The notes: generated from the letters alone by a model not told the origin. DNA of 54,665 nucleotides from an uncultured Collinsella sp. (GCA_902464565.1 CABQJV010000012.1:1-54665), one strand, 5' to 3'; positions 10,356 through 18,975 are shown, counted from the stretch's first letter. Translations and numbers: made by a program.

Positions 10356-11654
10356 TTACTCGGCGTCCTTGGCGGTCTCGTCGACCTCGGTCACCTTGGC
10401 GTTCTCGACCAGGTGGTCGACGGCCTTGGAGCGACGGATGGACTCGCGGACGGCAGGCATGCGGCCATCGGCGATGAACTCGGCCTTGGAAGCCTCGACG
10501 TCCTTGACGCCGGCCTTCTCGAACTCGGCGTTGACGTCGTCCTCGGTGACCTCAATCTTGAGCTCACGGGCGAGGGCGTCGAGCGCCAGGGACTCACGGG
10601 CAACGTCGTTGGCCTGCTTGTGCAGGTCGCCGATGAACTGCTCCATTGTCAGACCGGAAGCGGGCAGCCAGGTGTCGAGCGTCATGCCGCGGGCAGCGAG
10701 GTTGGACAGGAAGTTCTGGCCAAGCTCCTCAAAGACGGACTGCTCGTAGTCGGCATCCATCTCGTCGAGCTGCAGGCGCTCGGCGAGAGCGGAGACGCAA
10801 CGGTTCTCCTTCTCGGCCGGGAGGCGGGAAGCCTTGTCCTGCTCGATCTCAAGCTTGATGGCGTCGCGCATAGCGTCGATGCTGTCGAAGCCAAAGTCGG
10901 ACTTGACGAGCTCGTCGGTGAGCTCGGGGGTGTTGCGGACCTTGATGCCCTTGACGGTGACCTCGACGGTGTGGGTCTCGGCCTCCTCGCCCTCCTCGAC
11001 CTCGTCGGTCCAGGTGACGGTCTTGACGTCATCAACGTTGGCACCGATCAGGGCCTCGTTGAACTCCTTGGGGTTGCTGTCGCTACCGGCGATGAGCATG
11101 CGGCCCTCGGCAGCGAAGTTGTCGGCGTTCTCGACGGCCTTGAGGTCGACAGTGACGTAGTCCTCGGCCTCGACGGCGCGACCCTCGACGTCCTCGAAGG
11201 TAGCGCGGTAGTTGAGGAGCATCTCGACCTGGTTGTTGATCTCGGACTCGGTGACCTCCGCAGGAGGCATCTCGATCTCAACGGCGTCGAAGGAGGAGAG
11301 CTCAGCGGCAGGACGCAGGGAGAACTCGACGGTGTAGGTGTAGTCCTCGTGATCCTTAGCGAGGTCGAGCTCCTTGTAGTCACCGCTCTTGGTGGGGACG
11401 ATGTCCAGCTCGTTGAGGACGACGGGCTCGTTGGCGGAGATCAGGTCGTTGGTGGCCTGAGCGAGGGTAGCCTCGGCGCCAAGAGCAGAGTCGATGACCG
11501 GACGGGGAGCCTTACCGGCGCGGAAGCCCGGGAAGCGGTACTTCTTAGCGGTGTCCTTGTAGGCCTTCTTGATCGCGGCGTCGACGTCGGCGGCCGGGAT
11601 GGTGACCGTAGCGGTGAGCTTGGCGTCCTTGACGTCAGAAGCGGTGATGTTCAA
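10356..11654 (-). CDS. tig: Trigger factor (peptidyl-prolyl isomerase chaperone)
   Basis: A 432-residue ribosome-associated chaperone. The N-terminal ribosome-docking signature FPGFRAGKAP is at residues 41-50. An FKBP-like PPIase domain and an acidic helical C-terminal domain follow. I choose the TTG at 11654 because AGGAGG ends 6 bases before it and family proteins begin at this point (Met-Asn-Ile-Thr). GTG at 11657 and ATG at 11669 or 11711 are possible alternatives. It heads the tig-clpP-clpX block, a widely conserved protein-quality-control order. Confidence 0.95.
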   Translation of the reverse strand: MNITASDVKDAKLTATVTIPAADVDAAIKKAYKDTAKKYRFPGFRAGKAPRPVIDSALGAEATLAQATNDLISANEPVVLNELDIVPTKSGDYKELDLAKDHEDYTYTVEFSLRPAAELSSFDAVEIEMPPAEVTESEINNQVEMLLNYRATFEDVEGRAVEAEDYVTVDLKAVENADNFAAEGRMLIAGSDSNPKEFNEALIGANVDDVKTVTWTDEVEEGEEAETHTVEVTVKGIKVRNTPELTDELVKSDFGFDSIDAMRDAIKLEIEQDKASRLPAEKENRCVSALAERLQLDEMDADYEQSVFEELGQNFLSNLAARGMTLDTWLPASGLTMEQFIGDLHKQANDVARESLALDALARELKIEVTEDDVNAEFEKAGVKDVEASKAEFIADGRMPAVRESIRRSKAVDHLVENAKVTEVDETAKDAE

Positions 11655-11748
11655 CACGTTCCTCCTCATACTGCCCAGCTTATCTGAGGTGCTGGTACCT
11701 TTATGCAACAAAGTGTCGCGACGGCCAAGGCCGACGCAGGTGCGATGG

Positions 11749-11829
11749 TGCGGGCGAAAGGACTCGAACCTTCACGGGAATCCCACCAGAACCTAAATCT
11801 GGCGCGTCTACCAATTCCGCCACGCCCGC
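11749..11829 (-). tRNA. tRNA-Leu (anticodon UAG)
   Basis: On the minus strand acceptor arms GCGGGCG and CGCCCGC with discriminator A pair. The anticodon stem CCAGA/TCTGG holds loop TTTAGGT (anticodon UAG). A long variable arm and a T-arm with TTCGAGT are present. The 81-base length fits a class II tRNA without encoded CCA. A possible extended -10 (TGCTATCAT) lies about 20 bases upstream. Confidence 0.96.
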
Positions 11830-11919
11830 ATGAGCGCACAGACTAGGAATGATAGCAGATACGAACGACAAGCGCACGCACACCTTTTACAAGCTCACGA
11901 CCTCACCACGAGTGCAAAA

Positions 11920-11940
11920 GGCGGGACGAGTTGCCCCGCC
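11920..11940 (-). terminator. Terminator after the molybdenum hydroxylase operon
   Basis: On the minus strand GGCGGGGC pairs with GTCCCGCC (one G-U) around a 5-base loop, followed by TTTT at 11919-11916. It lies 30 bases past the stop of the molybdenum-binding subunit gene. Confidence 0.8.
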
Positions 11941-11969
11941 CCGCCAATTACGACTTGTTCGCTGACCTG

Positions 11970-14801
11970 TTACTCCCCCAGCAGGGCCTTCTCGGGCGTG
12001 ATCGGCAGCGAGCGAACCTGATGGCCGGTGGCGTGTGCCACGGCCGAGGCCACGGCGGCGAGCGGCGTGTTGATGACGACCTCGCCGATCGACTTGGCGC
12101 CAAACGGGCCCGTCGGCTCGTAGCTCGGCTCAAAGGCCACGCGAATGCTGCCGATATCCAGACGCGTGGGCAGCTTGTAGCTCATAAAGTTGCCGGTGCG
12201 CAGGCGGCCGCGGTCGTCGTGCTCGACGATCTCGTAGAGCGCGTGACCGATGCCCTGGGCAATGCCGCCCTCGGCCTGGACGCGCGCGAGCGCCTCGTTG
12301 ATCACGGTGCCGCAGTCAACGGCAGCGGCGTAATCCACCACGGTCACCTTGCCAGTGGCCTTGTCGACCTCGACCTCGGCAATACCGGCCATAAACGGCG
12401 GAGGCGAAACGGGCAGGCAGGCAGAGGCGTGCGAGGTCAGCGCGTCGCCACCCTCGATGTTCTTGACACACAGGTTGGCAAAGTCGCGCAGCGTGAGGTA
12501 GCGGTTCTGCTCGCGAGCGGCACGCTCGTCGGACAGGCGCACGTACTGGCCGTCGAAGACCACGTCGGCGGCGTCAACGTCCCACATCTGGGCGGCCTTG
12601 GCGCAGATCTTCTCGCGCAGCTCGGTCGCGGCGTTCTTGGCGGCAAGGCCCGTCACGTAGGTACCGGAGCTCGCGTACGAGCCGGCGTCGAACGGCGACA
12701 CATCGGTGTCCACGCCGCGCACCACAATGAGCGAGCTCTCCACGCCCAGCTCCTCGGCGGCAATCTGCGCCAGGATCGTGTCGACGCCCATGCCGTTATC
12801 GGTGGCGCCGGTGCCGATGGTAATGAAGCCGTCCTCTTCCAAGCGCATGTCGATGCCGGCGATGTCCACGTTGGAGATGCCCGAGCCCTGCATGGTGAGC
12901 GCGCAGCCCAGGGCGCGCACGCGGTCGCCCAGGTCCACGGCCAGCGGCTTGTCGCGCCAGCCGATCATGTCCATCGCGCGCAGCAGGCAGCGGTCGAGCG
13001 CGCAGGCGTTGAGCTTCTCGTTGTAGTACTGCGGCATGGTCTCGCCCTCGCGCACGATGTTCTTAAGGCGCAGGTCGGCGGGGTCCATGTGCAGCATGTC
13101 GGCGAGCTCGTTGACGGCGCTCTCCACGGCAAACTGGCCCTGGGTGGCACCGTAGCCACGATACGCGCCGCCACGGTTGGTATTGGTGTAGACGGCGTCC
13201 CAGCTAAAGCGGCTCGCCTTCACGTGGTTGTAGATGGGCAAGCTCTTGTGACCCGACAGGCCAATCGTCGTGGTGGCGTGCTCGCCGTACGCGCCGGCGT
13301 TGGACAGCGTGTGCAAGTCGATGGCCGTGATGGTGCCGTCGTTCATGGCGCCCAGCTTGACGGTCATCTGCATCTGGTGACGCGAATTGCCCGCAGTGAT
13401 GGTCTCCTCGCGGGTGTAGCAGCAGTAGCTCGGACGGCCAGTCTGCTGGGTCACGAACGCCACGAAGATCTCGCAGCAGCCCGTCTGCTTGGAGCCAAAG
13501 CCGCCGCCGATGCGCGGCTTAATGACCTGCACCTGCGACTGCGGAATGTCGAGCGACTGCGCGACCATGCGGCGCACGTGGAAGGGCACCTGCGTGGAGG
13601 TGGTCACCGAGATGCGGCCGAACGCGTCGGTCGTCGCGAAGGCGCGGAAGGTTTCCATGGGCGCGGTCTGCGTGGCCTGGCTGGTGTAGGTGCGCTCAAA
13701 GACGATGTCGCTCTGGGCGAAGGCCTCGTCCAAGTCGCCAAAATCGCTGGTGCCGCTGCACACCAGGTTGCGCGGAACGTCGCCGCCCTGCGGGAACATA
13801 AAGGTCACGTCGCCCTCGGGGTGGACCACGATGTCGTTATCGAGTGCCTGGGTAAAGTCGAGCAGCGGCTCGAGCACCTCGTAATCGACCTTGATGAGCT
13901 TGAGCGCCTTGTCGGCGGCCTCCTCGGTCTCGGCGGCGACAATCGCCACCTCCTCGTTTTGATAGCGCACCAGGTTCTCGAGGATCAGGCGGTCGTAGGG
14001 ACTCGGCTGCGGATAGCTCTGGCCGGCGATGGTAAAGCGGCGCTGGGGCACGTCCTCGTAGGTGTAGACGCCCACGACGCCGGGCACCTTCAGGGCGCGC
14101 GACGTATCGATGGAGCGGATCTTGGCACGGGCATACGGGCTGCGCTTGAGCTTAACGATGAGCGCGCCAGCGGGCACCAGGTCGCCTGTGTAGACGGGAC
14201 GGCCCTCGAGCAGCGCCTTTGAGTCCTTCTTGGGCTGCTTGTGGGTAATCTGCTTATAGGAGACGCCGTCAGAGCTGGTGTCGTTGACGGGCAGCTCGGG
14301 CATCTCGAAGCCCACCTGAACGCCGGACTCGTTGAGGAAGCGCACGATGGCGCGCAGCTGGCTCTCGTAGCCGCTGCAACGGCAGAGGTTGCCGGCGAGC
14401 TGGCGTGAGAGCTCCTCGCGCGTGGCGACGAGGCTCGGGTCCTCCTTGGCTGCACGGGCGAGCGCCAGCACGTTCATGATGAGACCGGGGGCGCAAAAAC
14501 CGCACTGCTCGGCGCCTTCGGCAGCCATCGCGCGGGCAAGCGCCTCGGACTCGGCCTTGAGGCCCTCGAGCGTAGTGATGGTGTGGCCCTCGACGCGCGC
14601 GGCGGGAACCGAGCAGCTCAGCACCGGGTCACCGTCGAGCCACACCGTGCACAAACCGCAGTTGGTGGTCTCGCAGGCACAGCGCACCGACGCACAACCC
14701 TGCTCGCGCAGAAGCGCAAAGAGCATGGTGTCGGGGGCAATCTGAACCTTGACCTTGCGGCCGTTGAGCGTAAAGGAAAGATCGATGAGTTTGGCAGCCA
14801 T
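11970..14801 (-). CDS. Xanthine dehydrogenase-type molybdenum hydroxylase, fused Fe-S and Mo-binding subunit
   Basis: A 943-residue fusion. Residues 1-150 form the 2Fe-2S domain pair: plant-type ligands C43, C48, C51 and C63, then C100, C103, C140 and C142. From about 180 on it is the molybdopterin-binding aldehyde oxidase/xanthine dehydrogenase domain, with GGGFGSKQTG near residue 433 and the catalytic Glu in KSIGEVV near 906. It should hydroxylate a purine or other N-heterocycle or aldehyde; the substrate is not readable. In many bacteria the Fe-S domain is a separate small subunit, here fused. It overlaps the FAD-subunit gene by one base. Because the genome also has selD, yedF, DUF3343 and a desulfurase, a selenium-dependent hydroxylase is possible. 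Confidence 0.9.
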   Translation of the reverse strand: MAAKLIDLSFTLNGRKVKVQIAPDTMLFALLREQGCASVRCACETTNCGLCTVWLDGDPVLSCSVPAARVEGHTITTLEGLKAESEALARAMAAEGAEQCGFCAPGLIMNVLALARAAKEDPSLVATREELSRQLAGNLCRCSGYESQLRAIVRFLNESGVQVGFEMPELPVNDTSSDGVSYKQITHKQPKKDSKALLEGRPVYTGDLVPAGALIVKLKRSPYARAKIRSIDTSRALKVPGVVGVYTYEDVPQRRFTIAGQSYPQPSPYDRLILENLVRYQNEEVAIVAAETEEAADKALKLIKVDYEVLEPLLDFTQALDNDIVVHPEGDVTFMFPQGGDVPRNLVCSGTSDFGDLDEAFAQSDIVFERTYTSQATQTAPMETFRAFATTDAFGRISVTTSTQVPFHVRRMVAQSLDIPQSQVQVIKPRIGGGFGSKQTGCCEIFVAFVTQQTGRPSYCCYTREETITAGNSRHQMQMTVKLGAMNDGTITAIDLHTLSNAGAYGEHATTTIGLSGHKSLPIYNHVKASRFSWDAVYTNTNRGGAYRGYGATQGQFAVESAVNELADMLHMDPADLRLKNIVREGETMPQYYNEKLNACALDRCLLRAMDMIGWRDKPLAVDLGDRVRALGCALTMQGSGISNVDIAGIDMRLEEDGFITIGTGATDNGMGVDTILAQIAAEELGVESSLIVVRGVDTDVSPFDAGSYASSGTYVTGLAAKNAATELREKICAKAAQMWDVDAADVVFDGQYVRLSDERAAREQNRYLTLRDFANLCVKNIEGGDALTSHASACLPVSPPPFMAGIAEVEVDKATGKVTVVDYAAAVDCGTVINEALARVQAEGGIAQGIGHALYEIVEHDDRGRLRTGNFMSYKLPTRLDIGSIRVAFEPSYEPTGPFGAKSIGEVVINTPLAAVASAVAHATGHQVRSLPITPEKALLGE

Positions 14802-15715
14802 TAGCGCACCTCGCTAGAATCGACGCCGGGCACGCGGCGGCAGGAATACTCGTCCGTGGCGAACTTAGGGATCTGCACGCCCTCGAGCTCGCGGGCAAGC
14901 GCGGCCGAAAGCTCGATGCCGGCGGCGCGGCGCACGGCCTGAATCGCCAACGGTGCCGAGATGCGGCGGCGGTAGTCAGCCGAGCCCCACAGGTTGGTGC
15001 CGTAGCTCAACGCGCGTACGGACGCGGCCAGGGCGCGCAGCTCGTCCTCGGAAGGCTGCTCGGCGGTAAGGCCACATGCCTCGCCCTGCAGCAGGGTCGC
15101 GCGCAGCGGGCGGGCACCCACGGTGACATGCCAGCTGTTGTCCCACCAGGCGGCAGTGACGTTCAGCGAGGGGAAGTCGGTCGCGGCCTTGCGCACGGCC
15201 TCGTAGCTTGCGCGATAGTCGTGCTTAACGACCACGACGTGCTCGATCACGTCGCGCACATAGCCCATGTCCACGAACTCGGCGAGCGGCACGCGGCCGG
15301 CCCCTGTCAGCTCAACATACGAATCAAGCGCTAGGAACGCCGAAAGCACGTCCGAAAAGCCAAAGCGGCCGTAGATGCTGCCGCCCACCGTGGCGGTGTT
15401 GCGCAGCTGCACGCCTACGATGTCGTGGACGGCGAACTCAAAGACATTGTTGACAAGCGCGTTGAGCTCGGCATGACGCTCGAGCTGGCGCAGGGTGCAC
15501 ATGGCACCGATGCGAAACTCGGTCTCGGTCTCCTCGATCTGATCGAGTCCGCAGGCCGAAAGGTCAATCGCCGTCGCCACACGACGCGAACCCAGGCGCA
15601 TCCAGATGCCGCCGCCCACAATCTTGTTGTTGCGGTTCTTCTGCAAGAGCTCATAGGCTTCGACCGCGTTTCCAACACGGACGTAGGTACCGAACTTGAG
15701 CACGTTCTCCCCCAT
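14801..15715 (-). CDS. Xanthine dehydrogenase family FAD-binding subunit
   Basis: A 304-residue FAD subunit that passes electrons from the Mo/Fe-S subunit to an acceptor. The pyrophosphate-binding segment IVGGGIWMR lies at residues 32-40 and the second FAD motif NTATVGGSIYG at about 106-116. The C-terminal CO dehydrogenase flavoprotein-type domain follows. The gene precedes and overlaps the fused Fe-S/Mo gene by one base, so they form a two-gene operon. A small palindrome (GTACACTTAAAGGTAC, about 15733-15748) lies in its leader and could be an operator. Confidence 0.9.
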   Translation of the reverse strand: MGENVLKFGTYVRVGNAVEAYELLQKNRNNKIVGGGIWMRLGSRRVATAIDLSACGLDQIEETETEFRIGAMCTLRQLERHAELNALVNNVFEFAVHDIVGVQLRNTATVGGSIYGRFGFSDVLSAFLALDSYVELTGAGRVPLAEFVDMGYVRDVIEHVVVVKHDYRASYEAVRKAATDFPSLNVTAAWWDNSWHVTVGARPLRATLLQGEACGLTAEQPSEDELRALAASVRALSYGTNLWGSADYRRRISAPLAIQAVRRAAGIELSAALARELEGVQIPKFATDEYSCRRVPGVDSSEVR

Positions 15716-15794
15716 CTCTCCACTTGTCCAGTACCTTTAAGTGTACCAAACGAGGGGCCGCACACCGTTTTAGGACAAAATCCACCTACCCAGC

Positions 15795-15869
15795 CATAAC
15801 TTGCGGTGAAATACGGACTGATTAGCCGTTCTGGGACGCTAAACAGTCCGTATTTCACCGCAAGTTATG
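15795..15869. repeat. Family A palindrome, divergent copy A3
   Basis: Perfect 26-base arms (15795-15820 and 15844-15869). The outer part TTGCGGTGAAATA matches the other copies, but the inner seven bases are CGGACTG instead of GTTCCTG. The opposite arm changes to match, so pairing is kept. The loop adds TTAGC/GCTAA pairing. It lies between the gdhA terminator and the FAD-subunit promoter region. Confidence 0.88.
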
Positions 15870-15890
15870 AAGAGTCCTCCGGGATAGAAA

Positions 15891-15919
15891 AGGCTCCCAG
15901 CCAAGATGACTGGGAGCCT
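15891..15919 (-). terminator. Terminator after gdhA
   Basis: On the minus strand AGGCTCCCAG pairs perfectly with CTGGGAGCCT around a 9-base loop, followed by TTTC. It lies 25 bases past the gdhA stop. Confidence 0.88.
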
Positions 15920-15944
15920 CATCACATGCTATGTCAGGCAGGGT

Positions 15945-17300
15945 TTAGCAGACGCCCTGGGCGAGCATGGCGTCGGCGACCTTCAGGAAGCCGGCGATGT
16001 TGGCGCCCATGACGAAGTTGCCCTCCTGGCCATACTCCTTGGCGGTGTCGTCCACGTTGTGGAACATGCCGCGCATGAGCTGCTCGAGCTTGCCGTCGAC
16101 CTCCTCGAAGGTCCAGGACAGGTGCTCGGCGTTCTGGCTCATCTCCAGGCCGGACACGAGTACGCCGCCGGCGTTGGCAGCCTTACCGGGCATAAAGGCG
16201 ACGCCGTTCTCCTGGAAGTAGGTCGTGGCCTCGATGGTCGTGGGCATGTTCGCGCCCTCGCCGACCACCTTGCAGCCGTTGGCGACGAGCGCCTGGGCGT
16301 CCTCGAGCAGCAGCGTGTTCTCGCGAGCGCAGGGCAGCGCGATGTCGCAGGGCAGCTGCCACACGCCGCGGCCGTCGCCCTCGTGCCACACGGCGTTGGG
16401 CTTCTCGTCAACGTACATGGCGAGCGTAACGCCCTTGTCGTGGCCGGAGCGCTTCTTGTTGTAGACGTGCTCGAGCACGGTGTAGTCGATGCCGTCGGGA
16501 TCCTCGACCCAGCCATGGGTGTCGGAGCAGGCCAGGACCTTGCCGCCGAGCTGGGCGACCTTCTGGACTGCATAGATGGCGACGTTACCGGAGCCGTGAA
16601 CGACGACGTTCTTGCCCTCGAAGGAGTCGCCGCGGCTCTTGAGGTACTCGTCCACAAAGTAGGCCAGACCGTAACCGGTGGCCTCGGTACGGGCGAGCGA
16701 GCCGCCAAAGGAGAGGCCCTTGCCGGTAAGGACGCCGGTCCACTCGTTGGTCAGGCGCTTGTACTGACCGAACAGGTAGGCAACCTCGCGGCCGCCAACG
16801 CCCAGGTCGCCGGCGGGAACGTCGGTGTTGGGGCCAATGTGGCGATAGAGCTCGGTCATGAAGGACTGGCAGAAGTGCATGATCTCGTTGTTGGACTTGC
16901 CCTTGGGGTCAAAGTCGGAGCCGCCCTTGCCGCCGCCCATGGGAAGGGTGGTCAGGCTGTTCTTGAGGATCTGCTCCAGGCCCAGGAACTTGAGCATACC
17001 CAGGGTGACCGTCGGGTTAAAGCGCAGGCCGCCCTTGTAGGGTCCAATGGCAGAGTTGAACTCGACGCGATAGCCGCGGTTGACCTGAACCTTGCCCTGG
17101 TCGTCGACCCAAGGAACACGGAACATAACGATGCGCTCGGGCTCGACGAGGCGCTCCAGCAGAGCGGCCTCCTCGTACTCGGGATGGGCGTCGAGCGCCG
17201 GCTGGATGGTGCCGAGGATCTCGGTCGCGGCCTGGATGAACTCAGGCTGCTCGGGATAGCGGGCCTTGAGCTCGTCGAGAACTTTCTGCGTGTAGCTCAT
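15945..17300 (-). CDS. gdhA: Glutamate dehydrogenase (NADP-type, hexameric)
   Basis: A 451-residue enzyme interconverting 2-oxoglutarate plus ammonia and glutamate. The catalytic segment PMGGGKGGSDFDPKGKS lies near residues 120-140. GGSLARTEATGYG and the nucleotide motif GSGNVA near 240 are typical of the small hexameric class. The start at 17300 follows GGAGGA at ideal spacing; a longer frame to 17348 lacks a ribosome site. It is a single-gene unit with its own terminator. The AT-rich stretch at about 17368-17390 probably holds the promoter, but no consensus pair can be fixed. Confidence 0.96.
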   Translation of the reverse strand: MSYTQKVLDELKARYPEQPEFIQAATEILGTIQPALDAHPEYEEAALLERLVEPERIVMFRVPWVDDQGKVQVNRGYRVEFNSAIGPYKGGLRFNPTVTLGMLKFLGLEQILKNSLTTLPMGGGKGGSDFDPKGKSNNEIMHFCQSFMTELYRHIGPNTDVPAGDLGVGGREVAYLFGQYKRLTNEWTGVLTGKGLSFGGSLARTEATGYGLAYFVDEYLKSRGDSFEGKNVVVHGSGNVAIYAVQKVAQLGGKVLACSDTHGWVEDPDGIDYTVLEHVYNKKRSGHDKGVTLAMYVDEKPNAVWHEGDGRGVWQLPCDIALPCARENTLLLEDAQALVANGCKVVGEGANMPTTIEATTYFQENGVAFMPGKAANAGGVLVSGLEMSQNAEHLSWTFEEVDGKLEQLMRGMFHNVDDTAKEYGQEGNFVMGANIAGFLKVADAMLAQGVC

Positions 17301-17514
17301 GCTTCCTCCAATTGATGGAAAAGAAAGGTGTCGTTCGCGGCGCCCCATGCGCCGTGAGCTTTATCGAGTATGGATAATATCGCACTGTTGCAGCAAAGTT
17401 TCGCATAAGCCGACGAGCAGATGTTTCGTTTTGATTACGATGCAGGTAGATGCGTTTTTGAGTGCCTGACGTGCAAAACCTGTGTTTCAAACCTGTTTCG
17501 TCCACGTGTTCCAA

Positions 17515-17549
17515 ACCACCACAAAGGTGCCTGTCCCTAATGTGGTGGT
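17515..17549 (-). terminator. Probable terminator after the DUF3343/mobA-like genes
   Basis: Perfect 9-base arms ACCACCACA and TGTGGTGGT enclose a 17-base loop, 8 bases past the DUF3343 stop. On the minus strand the stem is followed only by TTGG, so its strength is uncertain. Confidence 0.55.
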
Positions 17550-17557
17550 GTGGGTGG

Positions 17558-17953
17558 TTAGAGGACGAGCTGATGGTAGTCGGCGGGGGTTATGCGGCCT
17601 TCGGTGGCAGCGCGGAAGGCGGCGAGCGCATCGCCGGAGAACGGCATGGCCCAGCACAGGCCGCAGCCGGCGGTGATGGAGCCGGGCAGCGGCATGATGC
17701 GCCCGGGCACACCGGCGGCAAGGCACAGCTGCTCGCATTCCATCACATCGAAAGTGCTGTCGAACGACACGATAATCTTGCGCTCGTGGTCGAGGGCATC
17801 ACCGGACGGGCCTTCGCGGTGCGCCTCACGATACGCCGCGGCGGCCGCTTCCTCTTCTTCAGTATGTCCACAGCCACCGCAGCCGCAAGTACAAGGCTCG
17901 GACCCATCGCAAGTGCAAGGTTCCCCGGTATCGGGGCAGATATCGTGAGGCAT
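17558..17953 (-). CDS. DUF3343 protein with Cys-rich N-terminal extension
   Basis: A 131-residue protein. Its C-terminal 80 residues are a DUF3343 (putative Se/S carrier-like) domain with the pattern CEQLC...GVPGR...PLPG...AGCGLCW. The first 30 residues are Cys-rich (CPDTGEPCTC, then CTCGCGGCGH), which looks like a metal-binding tail. The start at 17953 follows GGGAG; an in-frame ATG at 17965 is also possible. It lies 15 bases after the MobA-like gene and downstream of selA-selB-selC. A shorter paralog sits in the selD locus (45666-45917). I infer a role in selenium or sulfur handling for Mo cofactor enzymes; this is not shown. Confidence 0.8.
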   Translation of the reverse strand: MPHDICPDTGEPCTCDGSEPCTCGCGGCGHTEEEEAAAAAYREAHREGPSGDALDHERKIIVSFDSTFDVMECEQLCLAAGVPGRIMPLPGSITAGCGLCWAMPFSGDALAAFRAATEGRITPADYHQLVL

Positions 17954-17968
17954 GGCATCTCCCATCGT

Positions 17969-18601
17969 CTAGGCGAGCAGCTCGGCTGCCGCAAACTCCT
18001 CGGGTGTATTGACGTTTTCGAAGCAGAGCGTGGAACCGGCAACCTCGACAATCTGGGGCTCATCCAGATAGCCGGCATGGACCTGGTCGATCAAACAGCG
18101 GATGCGTTGGCGGTCCTCGTCGAGCAACTCACGGGCAATCGGCGCGCAAGCCTGGCGGCGCCACACGGCGCACAGTGGCTCAATCCCCCGCTCCTCGCGC
18201 GGGACGCACACATCAAGCGGGCCTTCCTTGACCCGATCCGAAAGCGCGCCAATCAATTCTGGTGAGACGAACGGCATATCGCAGGCAACGATCGCCACGA
18301 GAGGCAGCCGAGCCACGGCCAATGAGCTCGCGATGCCACGCATGGCACCCGCAGGCCCTTCAAGGTCCGCTACCACGCGCGGCACAAGACCGCCAAACGC
18401 GCGCTCCTCAAGATAGGCAAGCTCGCTGGGACGCGAAGTCGTCACGACCAATTCGCCGGCAACTTGCGCCAGCCGACCCAGCACGCGTTCGATGAGCGGC
18501 TCGCCGCAAAACAACATCCGCGCCTTATCGCAACCCATGCGCGACGACAGCCCGCCCGCCTGGACGACGCAAGAAAGATCGGCTCGTCTTACGGTAGTCA
18601 T
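17969..18601 (-). CDS. mobA: MobA-like molybdenum cofactor nucleotidyltransferase
   Basis: A 210-residue nucleotidyltransferase of the MobA/MocA fold. The N-terminal signature is QAGGLSSRMGCDKA, followed by the acidic metal-site segment VACDMPFVSPE. MobA attaches GMP to molybdopterin to make the bis-MGD cofactor used by formate dehydrogenase. The context (selC upstream, fdhF and another bis-MGD enzyme nearby) fits this. The start at 18601 has GGGGGTG upstream; the frame stays open further but would then run back over the tRNA-Sec gene, which excludes the long version. MocA-type CTP specificity cannot be excluded by eye. Confidence 0.85.
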   Translation of the reverse strand: MTTVRRADLSCVVQAGGLSSRMGCDKARMLFCGEPLIERVLGRLAQVAGELVVTTSRPSELAYLEERAFGGLVPRVVADLEGPAGAMRGIASSLAVARLPLVAIVACDMPFVSPELIGALSDRVKEGPLDVCVPREERGIEPLCAVWRRQACAPIARELLDEDRQRIRCLIDQVHAGYLDEPQIVEVAGSTLCFENVNTPEEFAAAELLA

Positions 18602-18755
18602 ACGGCAAAACACCCCCATCGGCACATTCAAAACCCGGCGCGCGAAGCTAAATACCGCCGCCGAAATAGCGGCGCCACGAAAAGCTCCTGCAAAAACAAA
18701 ACAGCGCCTTTGCGGCACGCAGCAAGACCGCGAGCACAAAAGCGCTGGTAGCGTA

Positions 18756-18852
18756 TGGCGGGAACGTATGTGAATCGAACACATCCAAGACGTTTTGCAC
18801 GCCTCGCAACGGTTTTGAGGACCGCGGAGCCCACCGGAGCCCATCCGTTCCC
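18756..18852 (-). tRNA. selC: tRNA-Sec (anticodon UCA)
   Basis: Read on the minus strand this folds as a selenocysteine tRNA. The acceptor is GGGAACG with CGTTCCC, then G and encoded CCA. The D-stem is six pairs (GGGCTC with GGGCTC, using G-U) with a four-base CGGT loop. The anticodon stem closes loop CCTCAAA (UCA). The long variable arm AGGCGT/ACGTCT and T-arm ATGTG-TTCGATT-CACAT follow. The eighth acceptor position is G opposite A, not a Watson-Crick pair. Its place directly downstream of selB supports the call. The 154 bases between it and mobA hold nothing I recognise. Confidence 0.95.
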
Positions 18853-18864
18853 AAGTGCGCCGGT

Positions 18865-18895
18865 ATTTTACCAAACCGAAACGGCTCCATCCCAA
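18865..18895 (-). promoter_or_regulatory. selC: Possible selC promoter
   Basis: TAAAAT (18865-18870) on the minus strand lies 12 bases before the tRNA-Sec 5' end. TTGGGA is 19 bases further upstream. The -10 fits; the -35 is weak and the spacer long. This is an inference from position. Confidence 0.35.
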
Positions 18896-18910
18896 AAAGA
18901 CGAGCAAGAA

Positions 18911-18975
18911 GTTGCGGTGGAATAGTTCCTGGTTTTGCTGACAAAGCCTCCAACTAGGAACTATTTCACCGCAAC
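18911..18975 (-). repeat. Family A palindrome, copy A4
   Basis: Arms 18911-18930 and 18956-18975 pair with one mismatch (GGAAT opposite ATTTC). The CCTCCTCAG leader lies on the selB side, so the element is oriented like selB and begins 26 bases after the selB stop, between selB and selC. Confidence 0.88.
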
